In this document: positions 33,826 through 42,032 of the stretch, piece after piece | How the letters are laid out: every line of letters starts with the position of its first letter | How positions within the stretch are numbered: the first letter of the stretch is position 1 | Origin: Phycisphaerae bacterium | GTDB lineage: Bacteria; Planctomycetota; Phycisphaerae; UBA1845 | Direction: 5' to 3' | DNA length: 64,000 bases | Assembly: GCA_022072505.1 (NCBI GenBank) | Contig: JAJVHU010000031.1 | Coordinates: 42,083 to 106,082 of the forward strand | Made by a program: the position numbers and the translations under genes | The notes under the pieces: generated by a model | What the model saw: only the letters and a program-made list of their open reading frames with translations | What the model was told of the DNA's origin: nothing | The model's database searches: none

Positions 33826-36657
33826 TCACGGGCTGCTCGAGGCCGGTTCAGGGTTCAATCGTTGCAGACAAGCGCGGCGAAGCTGCTCGAACGCGGCTGA
33901 AAACTTCGGCCCGCCGAGATCCGGCGACGAGACCCGGTGGTTCTCGATCACCTTGAGCACGCCGCGCGGATCATGCTGAAGCGCCAGGCGGCATTGAAGA
34001 TCCCTCACCAGCGCCCGCCAGTGCGCCTCCTCGCCGCCCTTGTCATACTCGAGCCGCGCCAGTTCATTAAAAAGCGGCAGCGCTTCCGCATAATTCCCCG
34101 ACGCGAAGCGACACTCCGCAAGCCCGAGGCGCGGACGCGCGTCTCCGCCTTTGCGCGGATCGAGCGCCGTTGCGCCGCCCGCCTCCTCGAAGGTCGTCGC
34201 CGCGCCGGTCAGATCGCCCGCCGCAAGTTGCGCCTCGCCGCGCAGAATCAGGCAGGACGCTCGATCCTTCGACGCCGCCGCCTCCGGACGCGTCGAAACC
34301 TCCAGCAGGCGGTCGGCAACAAACGCGGCCGCCTTCGCCCGACGCTGCATTGCGCCCTCGGCCACCGGAGCGTCCACCGGCGACCACCCCGACATCAGGC
34401 GCGCGTAGATCGCCTGAAGGACAGGCGCGACCTCGCCTTCATCGGATTCGACGAGCGAGGCCAAGCCGGCCTGAAGCGCCTCAAGCTGATCCGCCTCCGC
34501 TAACGCAATCAAGCGCGCCCGGAGCACGCGGAACCGCAGCCGCGGCGTCGATGCAGACAGCGTCTCGACGGCTGCAAAGGCGTCGGGCGACGGCGCAGCG
34601 CCGCCGCCCGACAACGCCAGCTCAAGCGGCAGCAACGTCGCCTCGGCGACATGCTCGCGGAGGCGCGCACCCTGCTCCGCGTCACCGCCTGTCTCGTTCA
34701 CTCGCTCCGCTCGCTTCCGGAACGCCGCAAGCCCCTCAACAATCTCCTGTATGCGCCGCTGATGAGAATCATCCGACGACGCCGATGTTCCGGTCCCGAT
34801 CAAGTCCTCCGCAACGCACCGCCACCGCAGAAACTCCGCATCCAGTGCGTGCGGATGACCCGCATCCACCAGCAGGTACTGATCCGCAGCCTCACGACGA
34901 CGCCCGGCCTCCTCCAGCGCCTGAGCGTAGAAGAACCGCCAGTAACGCGCCGCCGGATCTGACGCATGTGTTGACGTCAGGACTTTCAGCGCCTCAAGGT
35001 GCAGATCGCGGGCCGCCGCACGCTCGTCCCCCGCGGCCTCGCGATAAAGGTCGGAGGACACCTGAACCGCCAGCACCGCCGCCCGCGAAGCCTCGGAGAA
35101 CGACGGAAAATCCCGGGCCACCCGAAGCAGCCCCAGCGCCGCCTTGCCCGCCTTCCCCGATCGGTAGGCCGCCACCGCGCCGTTGAACGCAATCTCGGCC
35201 GTCAGATCCGCATCAGTCGGCGCCGCGGCAGCGTCCGTCCCTTCAGCGAACTCCGCCGCCTGCATCGCCCGGTCAAACAAGGCGCCGGCGCGCCGCAACA
35301 AGTCCGCCCGCGCCGCCTCACCCTGCGAGGACTCCGCCGCCTGTCGGGTCCGCTCCGCCTCGCCGAGCATGACCGCCACCATCGCCGCCCTCTCCAACGC
35401 GTCCAGACCTGAGGCGGACTCAGGTTCCCCCAACTGAGCGTACAACGCCGCATAAAGCGGCTCACGCAGGGTCGCGTCTTCCCGGATCCGCCGCAATACG
35501 CACGCGCTTGCGGACGCCCGGTGACGGTCCGCCTGCTCCTGACGGCCTGCGCCGCGCTCCGCGTCCGCTCGCGCCAGATGCACCGACCGCTCGCACAGCG
35601 CAATCGACACCGCCGCCGATCCTGACGGGGTTCCCGCGACGGTCTTCGTCAAGCGCATCTGATCGAGCGCGATCAACGCGTCGTCATACCGCCCGCCGTC
35701 GCGCAACGCCCGCACCCGCTCCAGCGACGCAAGAAACTCCGCCCACGCCAGCCCGGAACGCACCTGAGGCGGACGCTTCTCCGCCACCGGTTGCACTTGC
35801 GACAACTTCGCCTCCGCCGCCCCAGCCTCCCCGGCAAGACGCAGCGCCATCCCGGAAATCAACAACGACTGCGCCTCCAGCGCCGCATTCTTCTCCGTCC
35901 ACTCCGGATGATCCTCCAGCATCGACTGCACCGCCGAAAGTCGGGTTTTGCGCTCCGGATCATCCGCCGTCCGCGACAACGCGTTGTAATACAGCGCCCA
36001 CAATCGCGCGTACTCCGCTTTCGGACGCACCCGGCTTTCAAGTCGCTCAACGTGGCCAGACCGCTCGACCTGCTCGTATTCCGCTTCCGACAGTCCCTGA
36101 AGCCGGGAAAACTCCGCTTCAAGGCTTGTGCGCAGATCGTCAAGCAGTTGGATCGCGTCGTCGGTGATCTCCCGCAGCGCCGCGCGCTCCGCCGGACCGC
36201 CCTCGCGGTAGACGATCGCCGTCGTCACGGACTCGCCCTCGTCGAACAACCGAGAAAACGCCAGATCCGCGTGCCACTCCAGCGCCTGCGGATCCTTCGA
36301 CTTGTCCCGAATCAGGTTCTCCAGCAAGGCGTTCGCCTGACGCAGCGCCGCAAGGCGCTCCTCAGGGGGCAGACTGCGGTCCGCGAACCGCGCCCGCAGA
36401 ATCTCCTGATCCAGAGCGGCGCGGGCGTCAGCGCTGCGAGGAGGATGCTCCTTCAGGTAAAGCTCGAGCAGGTCGACCAGCCCGCGCCGACGCAGTCCTT
36501 CAATGAATTCGCCCGAGTCGAAGCGCAGCTCCTCCGGGGGGGGCGCCGCGGACCGCCCCGGCGCTCCGCCTGCGTCCTGACCTCGCGTGGCTCCCGCCGC
36601 AAACCCCGCAACCGCCGCGGCAAGCACCGCCGCCTGAAAGGATCGGATCGCCTTCAT
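33826..36657 (-). CDS. Large secreted TPR-like protein of the ExbB-ExbD cluster
   Basis: 943 residues from the ATG at 36657, which overlaps the upstream exbD stop by four bases (ATGA). A signal peptide (SFQAAVLAAAVAGFAAGATR) is followed by alpha-helical tetratricopeptide-like repeats over its whole length, with acidic and arginine-rich helices (RYWRFFYAQALEEAGRRREA, YLLVDAGHPHALDAEFLRWR). No catalytic motif is seen. As the last gene of the proton-channel cluster, it may be the periplasmic scaffold driven or recruited by the ExbBD complex. The specific role is unknown. Confidence 0.8.
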   Translation of the reverse strand: MKAIRSFQAAVLAAAVAGFAAGATRGQDAGGAPGRSAAPPPEELRFDSGEFIEGLRRRGLVDLLELYLKEHPPRSADARAALDQEILRARFADRSLPPEERLAALRQANALLENLIRDKSKDPQALEWHADLAFSRLFDEGESVTTAIVYREGGPAERAALREITDDAIQLLDDLRTSLEAEFSRLQGLSEAEYEQVERSGHVERLESRVRPKAEYARLWALYYNALSRTADDPERKTRLSAVQSMLEDHPEWTEKNAALEAQSLLISGMALRLAGEAGAAEAKLSQVQPVAEKRPPQVRSGLAWAEFLASLERVRALRDGGRYDDALIALDQMRLTKTVAGTPSGSAAVSIALCERSVHLARADAERGAGRQEQADRHRASASACVLRRIREDATLREPLYAALYAQLGEPESASGLDALERAAMVAVMLGEAERTRQAAESSQGEAARADLLRRAGALFDRAMQAAEFAEGTDAAAAPTDADLTAEIAFNGAVAAYRSGKAGKAALGLLRVARDFPSFSEASRAAVLAVQVSSDLYREAAGDERAAARDLHLEALKVLTSTHASDPAARYWRFFYAQALEEAGRRREAADQYLLVDAGHPHALDAEFLRWRCVAEDLIGTGTSASSDDSHQRRIQEIVEGLAAFRKRAERVNETGGDAEQGARLREHVAEATLLPLELALSGGGAAPSPDAFAAVETLSASTPRLRFRVLRARLIALAEADQLEALQAGLASLVESDEGEVAPVLQAIYARLMSGWSPVDAPVAEGAMQRRAKAAAFVADRLLEVSTRPEAAASKDRASCLILRGEAQLAAGDLTGAATTFEEAGGATALDPRKGGDARPRLGLAECRFASGNYAEALPLFNELARLEYDKGGEEAHWRALVRDLQCRLALQHDPRGVLKVIENHRVSSPDLGGPKFSAAFEQLRRACLQRLNPEPASSSP

Positions 36658-37166
36658 GATTCCGCGAACGCGATGTTCTGATACCCCGCGCGGATCGCCG
36701 CGTTCCACGCGTTGACAAGGTGGTCCCAGATCACGTCCCCCTCGGCCCGCACGATCACCGGCGTCTGATCGTCAAACCCCGGTCGCCCGCGCAGTTCGAC
36801 CAGCACCTCGTAAAGTCGCCGGAAATCCCCCGGCTTTTGATCCGTCGGCTCCACCGCAATCACCGCCAGTTCCGCCTCCGCGCCCGCAGGCGACAGACGG
36901 ATCACCACCGGTTTGACCGGCAGCGGCGGCGCGGCGGCGGTTTCCGCCGGCATGCGCGTCGACAACACTCCCTCCCGCTTCTCAAACGTCGTCGTCACGA
37001 CGAAGAAGATCAGCAGCAGAAACGTCATGTCGATCATCGGCGCCACGTTCACACCGGAAAGTCCGCGCGAACGCCGCGACAAGCGTCGACGAAGGCGGTC
37101 GAAGTGAACGACTTCACGGCCTCCCTCTTCCGGGAGCGCCACGCCGTCCCCGGGACGTGACGTCAT
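36654..37166 (-). CDS. ExbD/TolR-family biopolymer transport protein (second copy)
   Basis: 170 residues. A short basic N-terminus (FDRLRRRLSRRSRGL) precedes one transmembrane helix with the ion-conducting aspartate (VAPMIDMTFLLLIFFVVTTTF), then a periplasmic domain with PVIVRAEGDVIWDHLVNAWN typical of the family. ExbD proteins work inside ExbB pentamers to turn the proton-motive force into movement. It overlaps the first exbD by four bases and the TPR gene by four bases, so the genes are tightly coupled. Confidence 0.88.
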   Translation of the reverse strand: MTSRPGDGVALPEEGGREVVHFDRLRRRLSRRSRGLSGVNVAPMIDMTFLLLIFFVVTTTFEKREGVLSTRMPAETAAAPPLPVKPVVIRLSPAGAEAELAVIAVEPTDQKPGDFRRLYEVLVELRGRPGFDDQTPVIVRAEGDVIWDHLVNAWNAAIRAGYQNIAFAES

Positions 37167-37630
37167 GACCCCTCCTCCCGGGATTGCGCCGCGACGTTCA
37201 ACATCGGAATATCCAGCGCCGCCAGCGCCTGCATCGCCGGTCGAACGTCGGAAAACCTCAGCCGGCGGTCCGCCCGAACCAGCACCCGAAGCTGCCGACC
37301 GGATTGCGCCGCCTCGGATTTGAGCGCCTGAAGGTGGCCGACAAGGCTCCCGAGCGGCTCCGGCGCGTTCGGACCGACGCTGAACTCCACCCCCAGCGCC
37401 GGACCCTCCGCGTTCACCGGCCGGCAGTTCAGCACGACGCGCTCCTCCTCCAGCGCCTCTTGCGCCTGGCTTTCCTCCGGCGACGGCAGCTTCATCGGAA
37501 GATGCTCCTCCGACGAAAACCGCCCCACCAGGGAAAAGAACACCGTCAACATGAAGATCACGTCGATCATCGGCGTCGCGTTGAAGTCGATCCCCGCGCT
37601 GCGCCGCGACAACCTGGTCCGGTACCGCAT
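37163..37630 (-). CDS. ExbD/TolR-family biopolymer transport protein (first copy)
   Basis: 155 residues from the ATG at 37630, with GGGGGG upstream; the longer frame to 37702 would overlap exbB. FNATPMIDVIFMLTVFFSLV holds the membrane aspartate, and the periplasmic domain includes LRVLVRADRRLRFSDVRPAM and ends LNVAAQSREEGS. It differs substantially from the second copy, so the two may act as a heteromeric pair, as ExbD pairs do in other systems. Its stop overlaps the start of the second copy. Confidence 0.88.
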   Translation of the reverse strand: MRYRTRLSRRSAGIDFNATPMIDVIFMLTVFFSLVGRFSSEEHLPMKLPSPEESQAQEALEEERVVLNCRPVNAEGPALGVEFSVGPNAPEPLGSLVGHLQALKSEAAQSGRQLRVLVRADRRLRFSDVRPAMQALAALDIPMLNVAAQSREEGS

Positions 37631-37655
37631 CCGTCCGCCCCCCGTCCCCGCGCGC

Positions 37656-38441
37656 CTACGCCGTCGAGGCCGCCGCCGCCGTCGCCGCGCCCGCCGGGTC
37701 ACGCCGCAAAAGCCCCGGCGACCCGTGCGCCGCTCCGGGCTTGAAAATGCTCAGCAGCCGGTCGGCGGTCTGCGCACACTCCGCCGTTAAAATGTCGATC
37801 CGGTTGCGCATGAATCCGTATACCCCCAGCGCGGGGATCGCCACCAGCAGACCCCAGAACGTCGTCACCAGCGCGATCGAAATGTTCTCCGCCACCAGGT
37901 TCGCTTCCGGAATCCGGCCGCGCTCCCCGATCGACCCGAACAACCGGATCAACCCGAACACCGTCCCGAAAAGACCGATCATCGGACTGACGTTCCCGAT
38001 GATGTTCAGGTACTCGATCTTCCGGAACAACCGCGCCGAACGACCCTCCAACTCCTCCTCCATCGCACGCTCCATCGCCGCGTAACCGTTGGAGGCCTCC
38101 AGCAACCCCGCGTTCACCACCCCGCTGAGCATTGTGTCGTCCTCGGAGGTGAAGTGGATCGCGTCCACGTATTTCTTCCGCTCCAGCAGATCCCGCAGGT
38201 GTCCCGCCGATTCCGGCGCGACCAGCTTCTGACGCCGGATCGAGATGAAATGCTCGACGATCAACGTCACCGCCACCAGCGACAGTCCGACGATGATGTA
38301 GCCGATCCAGCCTCCGCTGACGACAAAATGATCGAACCAGTTGGACGCGACCGCGCTCGACGATCCCGGCGCCGGTTCGGTCTGGGCAAGAGCCCGCCCC
38401 GCAAGAACCAGCGTCCCCGCCGCGCACATCGCCCGACGCAT
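37656..38441 (-). CDS. MotA/TolQ/ExbB proton channel family protein
   Basis: 261 residues from the ATG at 38441, with AGGA five bases upstream. A signal-like N-terminus (MCAAGTLVLAGRALA) comes first. The typical three-helix core follows: SGGWIGYIIVGLSLVAVTLI, then the conserved NIIGNVSPMIGLFGTVFGLI and ENISIALVTTFWGLLVAIPA segments. It forms the channel stator with the two ExbD proteins. The C-terminal tail is short and alanine-rich. The pair probably powers an envelope process; TonB is not in the window. Confidence 0.92.
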   Translation of the reverse strand: MRRAMCAAGTLVLAGRALAQTEPAPGSSSAVASNWFDHFVVSGGWIGYIIVGLSLVAVTLIVEHFISIRRQKLVAPESAGHLRDLLERKKYVDAIHFTSEDDTMLSGVVNAGLLEASNGYAAMERAMEEELEGRSARLFRKIEYLNIIGNVSPMIGLFGTVFGLIRLFGSIGERGRIPEANLVAENISIALVTTFWGLLVAIPALGVYGFMRNRIDILTAECAQTADRLLSIFKPGAAHGSPGLLRRDPAGAATAAAASTA

Positions 38442-38602
38442 GCCCTTCCTGATCACCCTCGAAGTCTCCCTCGTCAATGTCTTGCGTCCCGCAGCCGCGA
38501 CGGCGCGTTCCGCCCGCCGGACCGCGCGCAACCGGCGAATTCTAGCGGCGACGTCTCCGCAAAGCCCGACCACGCCGCCCCCGATTCCGCCGCACAATTC
38601 CC

Positions 38603-39742
38603 TCAATCCGGCGCCGCGCCCCCGGCCGGCGCCGCGAGGCTCTCCGCCTTCGCCCGCAACGCCTCCGGCAATTCCCCGCGCCGCAGACACTCCTGCGCCA
38701 ACGACCGCGCCTGCTCCGTCCGCCCCAGCCGCCGATGAATCTCCGCCGCCTCGACCAGCGCCTCGGCCGCTCGCGCATCCTTCGCGTAATGAATCACGAC
38801 CCGCATGAAGGCCCACCCCGCGCGGATCAGGTTTTCCCGCGACGCGCCGTCCCCGGCCAGAACCCGGCCTTTCATCAGCAGCAGATCCGGCGCAGCCGCC
38901 TCGGAAACCGTCGGCATCGCCCGGTCGATCCCCGCCAGCGCCCCGGCTGCATCGCCGCGCGCCGCGAGCGTCGCGATCGCGGACAGAAATATCTGTCCGA
39001 CTCGGGGCGTAAACACCTCCCCAGGGATGACCCGCTCGGCGATGACCGGCGCGATCACGTCCGCCCGCGCGTCGCCCGCCCGCCGCAACACGTCGTACTT
39101 CAGAAGAAGCGTCAGGACTTTCCGCGCATCCTGGCTGCCCCGCCCCGTCGCCCGCTCAAGCTGCTCGACCGCCTGCCTCGCCCCCGCCGTCATTTCACCC
39201 GGCACGCGCTCCGGCATGATCCGCGCCGCCACGACCGCTCCCGTCAGCTCCGCGTCCAGCACCCGGCAGAAATAATGCACCGCCTTGTCGATCTGACCGG
39301 CCAGATCACAAGCCCGAACCAGCCGAACCTTGATCAGGTCCGTCCAGAATCCCTCCGCCGTCCGCAACTGGCGCTCGTACCGCACGATGCTCTTTTCAGG
39401 TTCGCCGCCCGCGACGAACTCCTCCGCCGCGTTGAAGTCCGCGAACGCCTCACTCGGATCGACATGCACGCGCTGCAGTTCGGCGAAGTCGATCGCAAGA
39501 ATCTCAGACGACTCCAGCCGGAACCGAAGCGTCCCGCCCTCGATCCCCAGAAGACGACCGCGCGGATACGTCTTGCCCGCGACGTCCACCTGGTCCGCCG
39601 CCGCCCACGCCGACGTCATCACCAGCGCCGCCGCAACCGCCCCGGCCCGACGGACTCGCGTTCTGCCGCATAACGCCGTGCGATCGCCGGTTCCGGCCGC
39701 AATCGTCGCGTTTCCGTCGTTGGGGTGTCGTCGCATTGTCAT
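38603..39742 (-). CDS. Secreted TPR-like protein in the ExbB-ExbD cluster
   Basis: 379 residues from the ATG at 39742; an upstream TTG at 39766 is a weaker alternative. An arginine-rich start and hydrophobic stretch (AGAVAAALVMTSAWAAADQV) form a signal peptide. A small beta domain (VAGKTYPRGRLLGIEGGTLR, SSEILAIDFAELQRV) precedes tetratricopeptide-like helices through the C-terminus (AEIHRRLGRTEQARSLAQEC). It lies between the von Willebrand gene and exbB on the same strand. I know of no named family; the layout suggests a periplasmic subunit of the complex. Confidence 0.75.
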   Translation of the reverse strand: MTMRRHPNDGNATIAAGTGDRTALCGRTRVRRAGAVAAALVMTSAWAAADQVDVAGKTYPRGRLLGIEGGTLRFRLESSEILAIDFAELQRVHVDPSEAFADFNAAEEFVAGGEPEKSIVRYERQLRTAEGFWTDLIKVRLVRACDLAGQIDKAVHYFCRVLDAELTGAVVAARIMPERVPGEMTAGARQAVEQLERATGRGSQDARKVLTLLLKYDVLRRAGDARADVIAPVIAERVIPGEVFTPRVGQIFLSAIATLAARGDAAGALAGIDRAMPTVSEAAAPDLLLMKGRVLAGDGASRENLIRAGWAFMRVVIHYAKDARAAEALVEAAEIHRRLGRTEQARSLAQECLRRGELPEALRAKAESLAAPAGGAAPD

Positions 39743-39784
39743 CGACCCGGCGGCGTGTCTAAACAAAACGTCTCCGCGCCGCGC

Positions 39785-40765
39785 TCAAGGCGCCTCGCGG
39801 CCCGAAACATACCGGAACTCCCCCCCGTGCTCCCGCGCGATCTGCTCCAGCAGTTCGCTTCCTTCCGGATCCACGTACGCGATCGTGAAGATCTTCACCC
39901 GCCGGTCGCGGTTCCACGCCCGCAGGTGATCCAGCAGCGTCTTGTGAAAATTCCCGTCGGTCAGAAAAAAAATGATCTCAGGATCGTGCAGGAACGCCTT
40001 CTCCATCGCCCGCGCCGGGTTTGTGCTCCCCTCGGGACGCACCGTGCGGATGAACTCAAAAAGCTCTTTCTTGGTGACCTCCCGGGCGCTGACCAGCTTC
40101 CTCGGGGGGTTTTCAAGAGGCTCCCCCGCGTTGAAGAAAAGCACGTGAAACTTCTGCGTCATGCTCAGGCGCGAAACCGAGCGCACCAGCTCCTCGCGCA
40201 CCAGGTCGAACGTGTCGATCATCGACCCGCTGCGGTCCACCACGTACACGATCCGCGTCGCGCCCCGGGCCTTCTCGTTCCCCACGCCGAAGAAGCTCGG
40301 ACCCTGTCCGCCGCCCGCCGCCCCCGAGAAGTCCGCGCCTCCCGTCCCGATCCCGATGACGTCCAGATCCCCCGACCCGCTTCCGGTCATCCCCTCCACC
40401 ACGCCCGTGCCCGAAAGCTCCGCGCTGTGCCGCGGTTCGATCGGAAGCGCCTCCGTCACGGGGGACAAATCCGCCATCGGCGACGTCGAAAACGAAAGTC
40501 GTCCCCGGTCCGCCTCCCCCAGCAGCTCCGTCAGCGCCACCGGCAGGTCTTCCCTGGGGTCGGAAACCGTCCCGTACCACGCCAGCTTGAACATGATCGC
40601 CAGCAAAAGGGCGTGCGCCCCGATCGATATCACCCACGCCGCCAGCAAAGAGCCCCCGGACAAGTCGCGGATTCTCGAGCGGATCGTGCGGACTCCGCCT
40701 CCTGACAAGGGCGGCTTGGGGGAGGGTTCCCGGGGATCAGAGCGTTCAGTCGTAGCGCTGGTCAT
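39785..40765 (-). CDS. von Willebrand factor A domain protein with TonB-like anchor
   Basis: 326 residues. A cytoplasmic N-terminus leads to one transmembrane helix near residues 40-62 (SLLAAWVISIGAHALLLAIM), as in TonB-like proteins. A glycine-rich linker (TGSGSGDLDVIGIGTGGADF, GGGQGPSFFGVG) is followed by a VWA domain with the metal-ion site DRSGSM, a conserved threonine or serine in GSTNPARA and aspartate in FLTDGN. VWA domains bind protein partners via a divalent metal. The combination of this protein with ExbB, two ExbDs and TPR proteins recurs in planctomycetes; its function is not established. Confidence 0.85.
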   Translation of the reverse strand: MTSATTERSDPREPSPKPPLSGGGVRTIRSRIRDLSGGSLLAAWVISIGAHALLLAIMFKLAWYGTVSDPREDLPVALTELLGEADRGRLSFSTSPMADLSPVTEALPIEPRHSAELSGTGVVEGMTGSGSGDLDVIGIGTGGADFSGAAGGGQGPSFFGVGNEKARGATRIVYVVDRSGSMIDTFDLVREELVRSVSRLSMTQKFHVLFFNAGEPLENPPRKLVSAREVTKKELFEFIRTVRPEGSTNPARAMEKAFLHDPEIIFFLTDGNFHKTLLDHLRAWNRDRRVKIFTIAYVDPEGSELLEQIAREHGGEFRYVSGREAP

Positions 40766-40917
40766 CCGCGGCGAAGTCCCCCGCTTTTGAATCCGCCGCG
40801 TGGGCGATGACGGGCGCCGCCGGGGTGATATCCCCTGACCGCGCGTCTTTGAGTCTACGCCCCGCGCCGTCGAGGGTCAAATGACGATCACCCGTCGGTC
40901 GGGCCTCAGTTTCAGAA

Positions 40918-40985
40918 TACCCCGGGGGCTGTCAGCCCCGGCAGGGGCGCTGGAAAACAGCCCAGCACGCCAGTGCTGGGAAGCC
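40918..40985 (-). repeat. Dispersed repeat family D, partial copy abutting a stop codon
   Basis: CCCCGGCAGGGGCGCTGGAA and CAGCCCAGCACGCCAGTGCT match the copies at 13660-13720 and 25418-25470. It ends one base before the stop codon of the oxidoreductase gene at 40987, so its hairpins could act as the 3' end of that transcript. Confidence 0.65.
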
Positions 40986-40986
40986 C

Positions 40987-42000
40987 TCACATCGCGATGA
41001 CAACCTTTCCGAAACGGTCCGCGCTGACGAGGCGGGCGTGCGCCTCGGCGATGTCGCACAGGGCGTAGACCCGATCGACGACAGGTTTCAGCTTTCCGCA
41101 GGCCGTGAGGGATAGGACGGTCGCCAGCTCGTCCGGCGTCCCCAGCGTGGATCCGAGGATGCTCTGCGCGGCGTAGAAGAACGACCCGAGGTCGAGCGCG
41201 ACCCGCGCCCCCTCCGTCACGCCGCACACGGTCAGCCGTCCGCCGCGCGCCAGGCACGCGACGCTCGTCGCCCACGTCCGGTCGCCGTTGTGATCCACGA
41301 CGACGTCCGCGCCGCGCCCGTCGGTGAGGTCGCGCACGACTTTCGCGGGATCCCGGGCGGCGTAGTCGACCGCGTGATGGGCTCCGAGTTGCAAGGCTCG
41401 ATCGACCTTCGCGGAAGAACCGGTGGTCGTGAGGACCGTCGCGCCGGCGAGGCGCGCCATCTGGATCGCCGCGTGCCCGACGCCGCTGCCGGCGGATTGC
41501 ACCAGCACGGTTTCGCCCGGCTGAACGCGGGCCCGCGCGAACAACATGTGCCACGCGGTCAGGAACGCGATCGGCAGGCACGCGGCGTCGAGCCAGCTCA
41601 GCGCGCGCGGCTTCCGCATCAGCACGGATGCGGGGACGGCGACGCGCTCCGCCAGCGCGCCGTGACGGTGTGCGCCGAAGATCCGAAAGGAGGACGCCAG
41701 CGGCGTGTACCCGCCGGGCGCCGCCTCGCCCTCGGCGATCGCCGGGTAAGCGACCACCTCGTCGCCCGACGTGAACGTGACGACGCCGGGCCCGACCTCC
41801 TCCACCACGCCGGCGACGTCGCTGCCGGGAATCAGCGGGCGAGGGAACGACTTTCCGCGGCGCACCCACAAATCCAGGTGATTCAGCGAGCACGCCTTGA
41901 CCCGGACGACGACTTCGCCCGGACCGGGAACCGGATCCGGATGATCGCCGTACCGCAGCGCCTCGGGACCGCCGACCGTCTCAAGCCAGGCTGCCTTCAT
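40987..42000 (-). CDS. Zinc-type alcohol dehydrogenase/quinone oxidoreductase-like (MDR) protein
   Basis: 337 residues. N-terminal catalytic domain: MKAAWLETVGGPEALRYGDH, VVRVKACSLNHLDLWVRRGK and PLIPGSDVAGVVEEVGPGV. The nucleotide-binding domain has GSGVGHAAIQMARLAGATVL and conserved VDHNGDRTWATSVACLARGG. The zinc ligands of classical alcohol dehydrogenases are not all present (Ser-Leu-Asn replaces Cys in the first position), so it probably is a NADPH:quinone reductase-type enzyme. The substrate is unknown. It is followed by a family D repeat. Confidence 0.85.
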   Translation of the reverse strand: MKAAWLETVGGPEALRYGDHPDPVPGPGEVVVRVKACSLNHLDLWVRRGKSFPRPLIPGSDVAGVVEEVGPGVVTFTSGDEVVAYPAIAEGEAAPGGYTPLASSFRIFGAHRHGALAERVAVPASVLMRKPRALSWLDAACLPIAFLTAWHMLFARARVQPGETVLVQSAGSGVGHAAIQMARLAGATVLTTTGSSAKVDRALQLGAHHAVDYAARDPAKVVRDLTDGRGADVVVDHNGDRTWATSVACLARGGRLTVCGVTEGARVALDLGSFFYAAQSILGSTLGTPDELATVLSLTACGKLKPVVDRVYALCDIAEAHARLVSADRFGKVVIAM

Positions 42001-42032
42001 CCTGCGACTCCGCGGCGGCGACGGGCGGACCG

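Noticed and set aside
34170..35186. 338-codon plus-strand open frame
   Set aside because: Pro/Arg/Thr-rich shadow of the TPR protein on the opposite strand.
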